DNA from: Pseudorasbora parva
Taxonomy: Eukaryota > Chordata > Actinopteri > Cypriniformes > Gobionidae
Length of the DNA: 64,000 nt
Direction: 5' to 3'
Assembly: GCF_024679245.1 (NCBI RefSeq)
Contig: NC_090178.1
Location: 5,550,202-5,614,201 of the forward strand
The notes under the pieces are model-generated. The model was given only the letters and a program-made list of their open reading frames with translations. It made no database searches and had not been told where the DNA came from. A program made the position numbers and the translations under genes. Below are positions 50,269 through 60,893 of the stretch, piece after piece; the stretch's first letter is position 1, and each line of letters opens with the position of its first letter.

Positions 50269-51611
50269 TTAAAGGGATACTTCACCGCTTTTTCATATTA
50301 AACTCTGTTATTCCCTTAACTAAAAAGAGTTGACACATCCCTCTCTCGTCTCAGTGTGTGCTCTTAGGCCGGAGACACACTGCAAGCGTGGCGTTTCTGC
50401 TGCGTGTCAGCCGCGGGGCGGCTGCGCAGGGTTTTCTCTGTCTTTGCACACCAGAAGCGTGTCTGACGCGGCGCTGCTGCTGCTGGGAAGCCCTATACTT
50501 CATGTTAAATATAAATATATTGCCTATTGATACAGCAAAGACAACGTCGGCAGTAGCCTATTGACCATAGGCCTACATATATATGGTATTGACGGCAAAA
50601 TAGGCTACAGAATATTTCGTTCTGTATTGATAGGTTTAATATTTCAAAATCGTTAATTATGTTGTTTTTTATTATTACAAGTAGGCCTATCTGCATTTAT
50701 GTTAACCTAAAGACTTTCAAACATGAAAATGTCATTTATTAATATGTATTCGTGTCAAAATGGCATATAAACATCTTTTCCTATGCTGTTTTGCCTAGAA
50801 ACGCTTCCAACACGCTCGCGTGTCGCGTGAAAAATAGGCGACTCTTCTATTTGAAGCATGCACGCGTTTTCCGCGCGGCTTGGACCGCGCGTGAGCCGCG
50901 CGGCTGACGCAGGCAGTATGCAAGCGCTAACCGGTTAACATGGGAGCCGAAATAAAAACGGACACGCCACGCAGCCGAGACGCTCACGACACGCTTGCAG
51001 TGTGTCCCCGGCCTTAATCTCTCTGACGCGCGGTGACGATCTGATAGCATTTAGCTTAGCCCACTAAGCACAGTTCATTCACTATGGTACCAAACAGAGA
51101 TCAAGTTAGAAGCGACCAAACACATCTACGGTTCCCCGATTTAAATACAGTTACACCAATAGTTGAACGATTAAGTATGATGACACAAAATAAAATGTGG
51201 TGCTTTTCTAATCGGATTAAAAAGGAGAACTATAATTTATGGCGGAATAGCACTTCTGAGAGTACTTCGACTCGGCGCAGTAAAAAGTCCCGGCTGAAAC
51301 ATCCTCCCTCACATCTCCCCCTCACTCTCTCATTTCTATCAATAGGGGGAAGGGGGAGATTGTGTCACCATACTTGATCGTTCAGCTTTTGGTGTAACTG
51401 TATTTAAATAGGGGAAAACGTGGAGGTGTTTGGTCGCTTCTAACTTGATCTCTGTTTGGTACCATAGTGAATGAACTGGGCTTAGTGGGCTAAGCTAAAT
51501 GCTATCAGATCGTCACCGCGCGTCAGAGCGATTAAGTGCACGCACTCAGACGAGAGAGGTGTAAGGAAATAGCATAGTTTAATAAGAAAAAGCGGTGAAG
51601 TAGCCCTTTAA
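50269..51611. mobile_element. TTAA-edged fold-back element, family T (copy 2), interrupted
   Basis: TTAA at 50269-50272 and 51608-51611 borders ends AAAGGGATACTTCACCGC and the complement of AAAGGGCTACTTCACCGC. The body matches 31030-31616 (TCTCGTCTCAGTGTGTGCTC, GATAGCATTTAGCTTAGCCC, CTAATCGGATTAAAAAGGAG). It is split by the 647-bp element at 50367-51013. Its right edge runs directly into another AAAGGG-type edge. Confidence 0.85.
50367..51013. mobile_element. PIF/Harbinger-like element nested in family T, 647 bp
   Basis: GGCCGGAGACACACTGCAAG and the complement of GGCCGGGGACACACTGCAAG form 24-bp inverted termini with one mismatch. TTA occurs on both sides (50364-50366 and 51014-51016). The intact copy of the host element at 31030-31616 reads CTCTTAATCTC at this place, with a single TTA, so the insertion duplicated exactly 3 bp. 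A 3-bp TWA-type duplication is characteristic of PIF/Harbinger. GC-rich ends, AT-rich centre, no transposase. Confidence 0.85.
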
Positions 51612-51690
51612 AGGGATAGTTCCCCCCACAATAAAAAAAACTCACCCGCATACTTTTTCAAACCTGTATACGTTTCTTTTTTTTTATGTC
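51612..51690. repeat. AAAGGG-family left-end fragment
   Basis: AAGGGATAGTTCCCCCC, then ACTCACCCGCATACTTTTTC and AAACCTGTATACGTTTC. Only the left part is present before A- and T-runs. Confidence 0.5.
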
Positions 51691-51794
51691 ATAACCAGGC
51701 AGTTGTTGATAAAAAAAAAATAAAAAAAAATAATTTATACGTTTTGCAACATAATACTTTTTAAGAAGTCTTCTGATCAACAAGGCTGTGCAAA

Positions 51795-51945
51795 AATATT
51801 ACACTTTTAAATAACTTAATTCTATTTTAATATATTTTCATTCATAATTCACATTTATTCCTGTGATCAAAGCTGAAGTTTCAGCATCATTACTCCAGTC
51901 TTCAGTGTCACACACAGTTCATGAGGATTCGCTGCTCAAGAAACA
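51795..51945 (-). repeat. Dispersed repeat family R (copy 4)
   Basis: TGTGATCAAAGCTGAAGTTTC and TTACTCCAGTCTTCAGTGTC in reverse orientation. Confidence 0.6.
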
Positions 51946-51956
51946 CAGCAGTTAAT

Positions 51957-52160
51957 TTAAAGGGTTAGTTCATCCAAAAATGTCATCATTTTTCATAATT
52001 TAGTCACCCTCAAGTTGTTTCAAACCTGTTTGTCTTTCTTTTGATATTTTGAAGAATCTTGGAAACCAGACAGTAGGTTGATGGACCCCACTGACTTCCA
52101 TAGTAGGACAAATGCTGTAGAAGTCAATGGATGTCATTTTTGGATGAACTATCCCTTTAA
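51957..52160. mobile_element. AAAGGG-ended fold-back element
   Basis: TTTAAAGGGTTAGTTCATCC and GGATGAACTATCCCTTTAA are inverted ends, with internal GACTTCCATAGTAGG against a related inverted stretch. About 200 bp. Confidence 0.75.
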
Positions 52161-52648
52161 TTGTGCAGTGGTAATGAGAAAACATTGACTATTAATGCGT
52201 TTATTAATGTATTTACTTGATAAAGCGGATAGGTAACGGTCCGTTTCTTTGACGCTGTCTGTCTGTTGATGAATTTATGTATTTATTTGATTAATGTGAT
52301 CCCGCAGGCCTGCCCGCGTTTCAGCACAGCTAATTATGACAGTGTGTTGCTTCCAGCAGAAATAAATAGACCTTGTGGAACATGATTAAATTCTTTGTTG
52401 TTTTTTCCTTGTCATTCATAACATCCCCATATTTCTTCTTGTAATTTTCCATCCCTCCGCTGCATTTCTCCATGATTCACAGTGCCGGAGGTTTTGTCAT
52501 CTTACGCGTAAAAGCCCATGTTCTTCTGCTTCGTCTGCGTTTTTGATTATTGATGATCAGATTTTATCAATATGATGTTTTTGCACATTTATAGGTGAGG
52601 TGTTTCACTGGATGGGATTTCTCACACTGGTTGATTTTGTGTTTGCAG
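52161..52648. other. Intron immediately upstream of the mannosidase exon
   Basis: Apparently non-repetitive. It ends in the acceptor TTTTGTGTTTGCAG at 52635-52648. CAGCTAATTATGACAG near 52326 is a homeodomain-like site. No other exon is seen. Confidence 0.5.
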
Positions 52649-52745
52649 ATGATGAAGTTTGCCTGGGACAACTATAAACAGTACGCTTGGGGCAAGAATG
52701 AACTTCGACCCCTGACCAGGAACGGACACATTGGGAATATGTTTG
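52649..52745 (+). CDS. man1c1: Internal exon of a class I Golgi alpha-1,2-mannosidase, probably MAN1C1
   Basis: This is a 97-bp exon preceded by a T-rich tract and a TTTGCAG acceptor (AG at 52647-52648) and followed by a GTGAGT donor starting at 52746. It starts in phase 0 and gives 32 codons plus one base, with the next codon (Gly) split across the junction. The peptide runs from MMKFA through WDNYKQYAWGKNELRP to GNMF(G). This is the start of the glycosyl hydrolase family 47 catalytic domain, whose enzymes trim alpha-1,2-linked mannose from Man9-8GlcNAc2 N-glycans in the Golgi lumen. From family knowledge, FAW, GKNELRPLT and GNMFG fit MAN1C1 better than MAN1A1 or MAN1A2, whose equivalents carry HAW and end in SLFG or NIFG. 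The transmembrane-anchor exon and the next catalytic exon (expected motif GAT-[IV]-[IV]-D-[AS]-LDTL) were not found in the window, so both flanking introns are long. Identity as a class I mannosidase exon is firm; the paralogue assignment is probable. Confidence 0.85.
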
Positions 52746-52986
52746 GTGAGTTTTTTTTTATTGTTTTCTTCAGTTTGCAGTAGTTCATCGTTTGAGGAAA
52801 CCAAACACGCTTCTGTCTCGTCTCACAGGAATGACGCAGTTGACTTTCAGTCTGATGTGTCATTTTATTGATATTGAGAGACTGCAGGTTCAGGCTTTGT
52901 AGCATGTTCATGTTGTTGTTGTCCTTCATGGCCTTGTGGGAAAACCCAGATGCCTAACTCGACAGCATTTTAATGCTTTATGTCAT

Positions 52987-53265
52987 TTAAAGGGATAGTT
53001 CACTTTAAAATGAAAATTCTGTCATCCTTTACTCACCCTCAAGTTGTTTCAAACCTGTATGAATTTATATCTTTAGCTGAACACAAGGGAAGATATTTTG
53101 AAGAATGTCAGTAACCAAACAGTTAACTGGAGCCATTGACTTCCACAGTATTTTTTTTTTCTACTATGGAAGTCAATGAAGAAAGAAATTCATACAGGTT
53201 TGAAACATCTTGAGGGTGAGTAAAGGATGACAGAGTTTTAATTTTAAAGTGAACTATCCCTTTAA
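52987..53265. mobile_element. TTAA-edged near-perfect palindromic element, 240 bp downstream of the exon
   Basis: TTAA at 52987-52990 and 53262-53265. The arms of about 110 bp are almost fully complementary: AAAGGGATAGTTCACTTTAA against TTAAAGTGAACTATCCCTTT, and CTTTACTCACCCTCAAG against CTTGAGGGTGAGTAAAG. A central GCCATTGACTTCCA/TGGAAGTCAATG pair surrounds a T-run. In the pre-mRNA it would fold as one long hairpin. Confidence 0.85.
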
Positions 53266-53561
53266 AATGGACCAGTATTTGTTTTCATGTGTTGTTTTGC
53301 AAAGTCAGTTTTTATCAACTGTGAGCATCCTGTGTACTTGAGCTAGAAGACCAATATATGTAGGGTTGCCAACTGTCTCGTATTAGCCGGGATGTCCCAT
53401 ATATTGGACCTAATTGATTTGTCCCGTATGTGATCTCCCTTGTCCCGTTTATTGACTGCTCCGCTGATTTAATCGCTGAATATACAACAGCATCAGCAGC
53501 AGTGATGATCACGACACTTGAGAATGATCACGACACCTGTCATCATCCAATCAGAGCCCCT

Positions 53562-53637
<76 letters not shown>

Positions 53638-54015
53638 GCGCGCACACACAAAACGGAATTAGGGCCATGTGATGCTGTCGATTTGTCATGTGGAAATATT
53701 AAACAGCTAATGCTAATATAGATAAACCTACAAAAAAAAAGTCTGTGATGCAGGCATACGCTAGAATCTAGACCATACAAACTCTCAGTTGAGAATGAAT
53801 CATTCTTTTGGGACAAGTCATTGCTTGATTTGCGAACTGTAGAATCCTCTGCTGCCTGGTCGTTCCCGCTTCAAATAAGACTGGTGCTAATTGCAAATCG
53901 CTGCTTTCACTGTCCACTTTTTAATTTCAGCAATTTCGGCGAATGCAAACAACGGGATTATTGTATTCACCAGAAAACATGTGATATGCTGCACAAGAAA
54001 CATTTCTGGGAAACA
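53266..54015. other. Unassigned sequence with a repeat patch and (CA)n
   Basis: GGGTTGCCAACTGTCTCGTA at 53363 opens a patch (to about 53500) that looks like a transposon edge (CGGGATGTCCC). The (CA)n tract is listed separately. No exon recognised. Confidence 0.35.
53562..53650. repeat. (CA)n microsatellite ending in (GC)n
   Basis: About 36 CA units, then GCGCGCGC and a few CA units, a Z-DNA-prone alternation. Confidence 0.95.
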
Positions 54016-54130
54016 CTTTAAAATTAGTTAACTACATTAGTTAACATGAACTAATTATGAACTGCACTTATAAAGCATTTATTTATCTTTGTTAATGTTA
54101 ATTTCAACATGAAATAATGTGTCATTTCAA
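54016..54130. repeat. Fragment of a GTTAACTAATGTTAA-type repeat
   Basis: TTAGTTAACTACATTAGTTA, ACATGAACTAATTATGAAC and CTTTGTTAATGTTAATTTC are diagnostic of a common dispersed fish repeat. Termini not resolved. Confidence 0.45.
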
Positions 54131-54230
54131 ACATTGATCATTAATATCAAGTTTCTGGAAATAGTCCATGTGATGTGGGTATGAGTGTTTATGGGTTAAT
54201 TATAGTGAAAAATTATGCATTGAAATAATT

Positions 54231-54390
54231 TACATTTATACATTTGGCAGACACTTTTATCCAAAGCAAATTCCATTGCATTCAAGGTACATTTTTTACA
54301 TTATTGTCAGTTCTTGCTTTCCCTGGGAATCGAACCCATGACCTTGGCGTTGTTAGCGCCACACTCTACTGGTTGAGCTACAGGAAAGCC
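54231..54390 (-). repeat. tRNA-derived SINE (carp HAmo-like)
   Basis: On the minus strand the head reads TGTAGCTCAACCAGTAGAGT (box A) to GGTTCGATTCCC (box B, 54325-54336). The tail GGATAAAAGTGTCTGCCAAA then TGTAAAT is the L2-like 3' end shared with carp SINEs. The order tRNA head, spacer, L2-like tail is complete. Flanking duplications were not identified. Confidence 0.8.
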
Positions 54391-56030
54391 CATATATTAT
54401 AGCATTATATAAATTTAATTTCATTTCTATACTATTTTCTTGAATTAAAATTCATGTTAGTTGAAATGAGAAAAATGAAACCAAAATATCCCTGAGATGG
54501 TCATTGCCAATGACATATTTCTGGGTCTGTGCAGTAGTGATCGGAGGTGAGGTGCCGCGGTATCAAGGTCCCGCCCACACTCTTACACGTTACACCCTTT
54601 TCAACACTACACATGTCTGTGTGATAAGAAATACCTACAATGACAGAAACTATATTTGGAAAAAAATGTTTTAAGTCTAATTGGATTTTTTAGTTTGGCT
54701 CACATCCCATAAGATTACATAGTGAGGGCGGGGCTTATGACCTATACTGCAGCCAGCCACCAGGGGGCGACCGAAACGCCTTGGCTTCACTCATCCTCAG
54801 TGTATCTACAAAATATTTCTACAGCATAACCATTTATATTTATATAAAGGTGACCGCTCTATAACTCTTCATAAGAAATAAATCAGCTTTCAGTGCAGAG
54901 TCAGTAATATCGGACGTCTCTCTAGTCGGAAACATGCATCTGTTGTCTGGTCATATAGGACTGTACAGTAATAATGCCTCCTGTAATGTTGAAATTGATA
55001 TTTTGAAGGTTGCATTTGCATTACTATAAGTAAGGAATGCAAATGCAATTTTTTTGCATTTGAGTGGGTTTTTACAGTACGACAATACGAAAGGTTGGTG
55101 TGGAAATGAGGTCGGTAGCTAGCGTCCGCTCGTCTGAGATCAAATCGTGCTCTGTAGTCTCTTGTAGTCAGTAATTTCATTGTCAGCATGATCTTGACCA
55201 AGACAGGAGTAGACTGTCTGACTGACATCTAAAGTGATCAATCAGTTGTTTTGCAGGGGCAAAAACCCCATAGAAATGGACTGCTTCAGCAACTTACTAG
55301 AGCACTGAATTGTTTAATGTTTTTTTCTAACAGAAAAGTGACATGCCTCAGAGATTCAAGGGCCAAACCTCCAGTACATTATCACTTAATTGCTGTTTTC
55401 CATCACAGCAACCCAATTAGCCTCGGGAAACTATCTGTCTTACCAATCGGATGATCCGATGCCGAGCACAGGGTACGAATTAGCTATTTTTCTGGAAAAA
55501 ATTCCTTTAAGCTTGGGAAAAAGACGTCCTACTTTGTGCAATAACTAATCCGATAAGCCAGTGGGTGTATGCGTTTCTTGCCATGTTTCTTCCCGTCTCT
55601 TACAAGATCCCTGATTTGTATTTGTCCCTGTGAAGTCGAGTAGGAGATTGAATGCTGTGTCCTTTAGTTTAATCCCATGAGTAAATAGACACATGGGAAG
55701 ATTGCAGCTGCATTTAGCCAACTTGTCGAAAACACACTGATATACTGAAAGTCACTGGGATGTTACCTGTGAGCTCTGGGACAGAGGGACAAACATCTGC
55801 AGTGTGTTCCACACGCTCATATCTCATATTCCCTTTAATGGCTTACCTCTTTTCTTTCTTCTTTTGGCTGCCTCCTGTTCTAAAGCCTTACGTTAGGGAC
55901 ATTTTCTTTTTCATTACTGTGACTCAAACTAGAAAATAGAGTAGAAAACAGGAAATTAATAATTCAGAATAGATTCTCATACAAATAATGCAGGTATTAC
56001 CAGGTGTTATTTACATGGGACAAAAATACA
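54391..56030. other. Unassigned sequence
   Basis: No exon or clear repeat. A 112-codon minus-strand frame (54890-55228) and a 67-codon plus-strand frame at 55251 have no domain. The latter begins just after TTGTTTTGCAG, but its peptide does not resemble the next mannosidase exon. Confidence 0.4.
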
Positions 56031-56039
56031 AATAATATT

Positions 56040-57095
56040 AGTGAATAGCAACACACTGGAAACCAGGATAACACCAGCAACCTTATATTACAGACTATAA
56101 AAAATTCAGAATAACTTAGCAACTGCACGGCAACACCCTGACATCTAGCAGAACACTAACACATGCATTTACAGACTTAAAAACCACTTAGAATATCTTA
56201 GCAACACCCTAGTTACTGCATAGCAATGCATTGGCAATCACCAGAACAGCATGGCAACCATATAGTCACACCCTGTTTATCAGCAGAAAACCAGCAACCA
56301 TATTTGACAGACTAAAAACCACTCAGAATATCTTAGCAACTGCATAGCAACACCCTATCAACTAGCAGAACACTAACCAATGCAAAGACGGACTAAAACC
56401 ACTCGCAATATTTTAGCAACCCCAACACCCGGGCAACCTGAAGAACACTAATAACCACATGTGACAGACTAAAAAACCCACTAAGAATAACTTAGCAACT
56501 GCATAGCAGCACCCTGGAAACCAGCAGAACAATAACAACACACAAATGACAGACCCAAAGAACTCTGAATATCTTAGCAACACCCTAGAAATTACATAGC
56601 AGTGTATTGATAATCACCAGAACAGCCTGGCAACATCATAGTTACACCCCAGTTACCAGCAGAACACCAGCAACTGCATATGACAGACTAAAAACACTCA
56701 TAATAGCTTAGTAACTGCATAGCAACACCCTGGCAACTAGTAGAACAATAACAAACACAAATGACAGACCTAAAATCACTCAGAATATCTTAGCAAAACA
56801 CCCTAGAAACAGCATAAGAATGTATTGGCAATCACCTGAACAGCCTGGGAATCACAAAGCGACACCCTGGTAACAAGCAGAACCCCAGCAACCACATATG
56901 CTGATGACCATAAACAAATGCTGATGGCTAAAAAAACAATCAGAATAATTTAGCAATTGCATAGCAACACCCTGGCAACTAGCAGAACACCAACAAATGC
57001 ATTTACAGACTAAAACCCACTCCGAATTTCATAGCAACACCCTAGCAACTGCATAGCAATGTATATGCTTTCACCAGAACAGCCTGGCAACTGCA
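56040..57095. repeat. Minisatellite-like array, unit about 80 bp with longer variants
   Basis: Repeated blocks carry CTTAGCAAC, GCATAGCAACACCCTGGCAA, AGCAGAACACTAAC and GACTAAAAACCACTCAGAAT. The GACTAAAA block recurs about 75-85 bp apart, with longer intervals of about 135-165 bp where ATTGGCAATCACCAGAACAG-type sequence is added. The copies are diverged. The array is interrupted at about 57095 and resumes at 57796. Confidence 0.8.
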
Positions 57096-57795
57096 TAGAA
57101 TATGAGTCTGAAACGGTTCCATTGGGCTGTGATTATGAGGCGTGTTTCAACCAAACCAGGAAAGACATCAATTGGACAGACCTACAACCAATCAGAGCAA
57201 CGAAGCGACGCATTGTCAAATGTCAACAGAGCTCAACTGCACTGTGTTGCCAAGTCCGTATTTTTTCCGTGGGTTGTTTTCTATGTCCGCGGGTTGAAGC
57301 GACTATTATGTGATATATAGACCCATGAGTGCGAATTTTAGCAGGCAACCTTGCCAAAATAACACACATTTTACCCCCCAAATGCCATTTTTCCCAGAGA
57401 ACCTCCCGATAAGCTATTGTTTAGGGCTAGTAGTTGGCGGGTTTTGTTGTAAAAACTTGGCAACCCTGTCTGCATGCGCGCTGAAATCAGGCTGGAATAA
57501 ACGATCTTTGCCGGTGTTGTAAAAAAAACAAAACAATTAATGATACACAGAGTACTTACCCAACATGATCATCATTTCTGAGAGAAATTGTGCAGGTGAA
57601 TGCAGATACAAACAAGCTCTCCGTTTAGGATTCGAACAAATATAATCCAAGTGCCTTTGATGACGTGATGATTACGTTACTGTTGATCATCTGTCCGTCA
57701 TCGTCTAAAGCCCGCTCTGATGATTTCATTGGTCTGAACAGTTCAGACCGAACCGCCCAACCTAAATATTTTGTGGGCGGGGCTAGGTTCGGCTG
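57096..57795. mobile_element. Sequence inserted in the minisatellite, about 700 bp
   Basis: The array motif stops at GCAACTGCATAG and resumes with GCTAACAACCACATG. The insert contains a smaller inverted-repeat unit (57243-57470) with GTTGCCAAGT and ACTTGGCAAC edges, and GC-rich sequence near its right end (GGGCGGGGCTAGG). No coding domain and no clean target duplication. Confidence 0.45.
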
Positions 57796-57895
57796 AATGC
57801 TAACAACCACATGTGAAAGTACAAAACACTAAAAATATCTTAGCAACACTCTAGCAATGTTGTGGCAATACCCTATTAATTACCAGGACACTAAG
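57796..57895. repeat. Minisatellite array, continuation
   Basis: TCTTAGCAACACTCTAGCAA and TGGCAATACCCTATTAATTA continue the array after the insert. Confidence 0.65.
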
Positions 57896-57899
57896 TAGG

Positions 57900-58015
57900 A
57901 TAATATATTCAAATAGAACATTTTTATTTTAAATTGAAATAATATTTCACAATGTTACTGTTTTACATTATTTTTTGTTTTATAAATAAAGAAGCATTGT
58001 GAGCATAAGAGATAA
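57900..58015 (+). repeat. Dispersed repeat family R (copy 5, partial)
   Basis: TATATTCAAATAGAACATTT, AATATTTCACAATGTTACTG and TTGTGAGCATAAGAGA. Confidence 0.55.
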
Positions 58016-59405
58016 AAAAAAAACACATTAAAAAAATGTATACCAACCCTAAACTTTTACATGGTAGTGGCCTTTCATGTTTACACCTCCATTTTTCACA
58101 CCATCATTACAAAAGTAAAATATTATGCTTATTGTTTTTGCCATGTAAAAAACAAGTGCTCTGAAACCTGTTGTGTCTTGTTTCACAATTACCACGATGT
58201 TTGCATAGAAGAATTAAAGTTACGAGTAGCAAAAACTGACGTTAGGAGCGGGTGGAAAATGGTCATTAAAATGATTTATGGCTATGTTTTAATTCTTGTT
58301 TTGGACCTCAGAGGGGAAATTACAAAAAAGTGATTCTAAATGAAGAAATCAGTCAGAATGTCTTTACAAATCTAAATTAATTTATGCACAGAGTTGGCTT
58401 TTCTTTCTGACATGTGATCCAATGAATATTTCATGTTAAAGGCATCAAAGCGCATTGAGAACTGTGAAAGCCTGTCATGGTCTATGATGAGGCTGGTGGA
58501 TGAATGTGACTGTCAGGCTGTTTTGTACCAGGCGGCAATGAGCGTCTGCTCACCATCACTCAGTGACAAAGCAACAATGGCCTTGAAAAGCTCCAGCATG
58601 ATACGATGAAAGCTAATTCGTTGACTTGATTAATGATCAGAAAGCCTCCATCCCGTGCGAGTTGTAGATTGCTTGATTGAACGATCAAACCGTTTAATGA
58701 GTATTTCTGTCAATTTGTAGATTCACTTTAAGCCTTATATGGACAAGACTAGTTTTCCCTGATGGAGGTCAGATCGGGTTGTGTTTCTCAGATGCACTTT
58801 GCGATTTTAATTCCGTCCAAATTGAATATGCCTGCCATTTAGAAAAGACTAAGAGCTAAGCTCTAAATTGCATGTGTATTGTTTTGCATCGTCTTGATTG
58901 CACTCTGTTGTTTGGATGGTTCTGTGCGGCGTGACGCTGGTGTTAGCACAGCGGGTGTAGAGTGAGACGATGCTGTGAGAACTGAAGCACAGTAGGGCGA
59001 TATCGACTGTCTCTATCTCTGCCGTGAGGATCTCAGGGCTTGTGTGTGTTTATGAGTGTGTGTGTTTGTTAGGCCAGTGGTTGTGCTGTAGCAGCTCATA
59101 ATTCAAAGTAAATACAAAGTTCTGGCATGAAATAGATGGCGCAGGCTGATAGGTTCATAACTCAATCTTGCAATCACATCATTCTCTATAGGGCACAGCT
59201 GATTGGTTTCTGCTGCATCTGTAGTCAATAAGCCCAGAAAGCCTCCCCCTTCCCCAGCTCCACCTGTACATGTATCTGCTATGGATAATTCCTGTACGCT
59301 ATATTGTACAGCAGCAGCATGTCTTACTTGCTCACAGCAGTGTCATATTGCAAGAGCAGCAGCAGCAGCAGCGTAGCAGATCTATTTTGCCAATACCATA
59401 TATTT
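58016..59405. other. Unassigned, with possible conserved non-coding DNA at 58440-58800
   Basis: 58440-58800 looks non-repetitive and contains GCTAATTCGTTGACTTGATT and CGTTTAATGAG. A 90-codon frame at 58061 has no domain. Conservation was not tested. Confidence 0.3.
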
Positions 59406-59409
59406 GTTT

Positions 59410-59557
59410 CTGGACCACAAAACCAGTCATAAGTCGCATAGTGGCAATGGTGTCTAAATTAAATTTTTTCTTTTATGCCAAAAATCATTAGAATATTATG
59501 TAAAAATCATGTTCCATGAAGATATTTAGCAATTGTCCTAAAGTAAAAAAATAAAAA

Positions 59558-59626
<69 letters not shown>

Positions 59627-59908
59627 TAGTAGTAATATGCATTGCTAAGGACTTTTTTTGGACAATTTTAAAAGCGATTTTCTCAATATTTACATTTATT
59701 TCCCCCCTCGGGTTCCAGGTAGTCAAATAGTTATCTCTACCAAATATTGTCCCATAACAAACCATACATCATGCAAAGTTTCATACTTGTCACACAATGT
59801 CAAACTTTCATACTTCAGACAAAATGTCATACTTTCAGATGATGTATAAATCTTTCTTTCTTTTTTATTTTATTGACGCTTATTACTGGTTTTGTGGTCC
59901 AGGGTTAC
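59410..59908. mobile_element. Inverted-repeat element, GGACCACAAAACCAGT ends, about 500 bp
   Basis: TGGACCACAAAACCAGTCAT at the left is mirrored by ACTGGTTTTGTGGTCCAGGG at the right. AATCATTAGAATATTATGTA and ATGCATTGCTAAGGACTTTT are internal markers of this abundant cyprinid element. A (TA)n expansion sits inside at 59562-59622. Confidence 0.8.
59562..59622. repeat. (TA)n microsatellite
   Basis: About 30 units, inside the element above. Confidence 0.95.
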
Positions 59909-60893
59909 ATATATATAGTCTTATCCATTTCCATGCTTAACAGTTAAGTTGTTAGCAGTAGTACTAGTAGTCTCAGATGACTATTTTTCTATCATGATTT
60001 TTTCCTAAAAGTGGGCAAAGAGCGAGAGAACTAGAATACTTGAGGGGAGAAAATTAAAACTTTTAAATCTAGCTGGAAGCCACTGAAAAATACTTATGTT
60101 TCTAATATCGCAAAAATCCCACAGCCTCCCTGTTGTTTTTTTTCCCCTTACTTCTTATATATTGTCTGCATTTTCATTTCCGTTAGTGCTCACCTCCTGT
60201 CTCTCCTTTATTTGCACTATCAGCCGGTTTTCATCTATTGCTCTCGTATTGCTCTCTCTCACTCTTATTTAGCAGCTCATGTGGCGAGCAGGTCTGAGCC
60301 TGTGCCGGTGCTCGGGGCTGCAGGCCATTACTGTTCATTACGGACAGAGCCGGAGGTCAGCGGGTCACAGGATACAGTAACACAGCTGTAATAGAGTAAC
60401 GAGAAACCGACAGCACAGGACAGAGAGTAGCGCTCGAGGACATCGGACGCAGGACTCTTAGAGAGACATTTGAAGATAAAGACCTTGGACAATAAATCAC
60501 CCAGGTCTCCGAGCTTTGTAATAAAGGGGATTTCAGCACAGGCTTTACATCATTAAAGTTCGTTAGCCTTTCCTGAAGGAGAGAGCAGCACAACACATAA
60601 GAATAATGTCTTAGGTGGCTTTTATTCTGATGCTTTACTGCTGATCGCTATAGATGGTAAAATAGATGGAAGAAAGACAAGCCCATCACTATTTAGTATG
60701 CAAATAGACGTTAGCAGGAAGTTGAATCCAGAACGCAAAGTTTGAATGAAGCCTTTATGACATAAAGAAAACATTCAAATACACTGTTTGGTGTCACTGC
60801 CGCTGTTTGGTGTCTATGATTAGATCATTATTGCTTTGATTATTAGGTTTATATCATGCTATATGTTTGGCAAGAGTTCTTCTCCGTCTAATT
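59909..60893. other. Unassigned sequence
   Basis: 60270-60600 is relatively GC-rich and complex (GAGCCTGTGCCGGTGCTCGG), with no exon signals recognised. It may be conserved non-coding DNA. Confidence 0.35.

Noticed and set aside
54300..54390. Possible tRNA gene on the minus strand
   Set aside because: Good A and B boxes, but no paired acceptor stem, and it continues into an L2-like SINE tail.
55240..55310. Possible next mannosidase exon after TTGTTTTGCAG
   Set aside because: The translation lacks the expected GAT-(I/V)-(I/V)-D-(A/S)-LDTL motif, and no donor fits.
56040..57095. Direct repeats considered as a CRISPR-like array
   Set aside because: Units are diverged, of variable length and lack unique spacers. 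The DNA is from a vertebrate.
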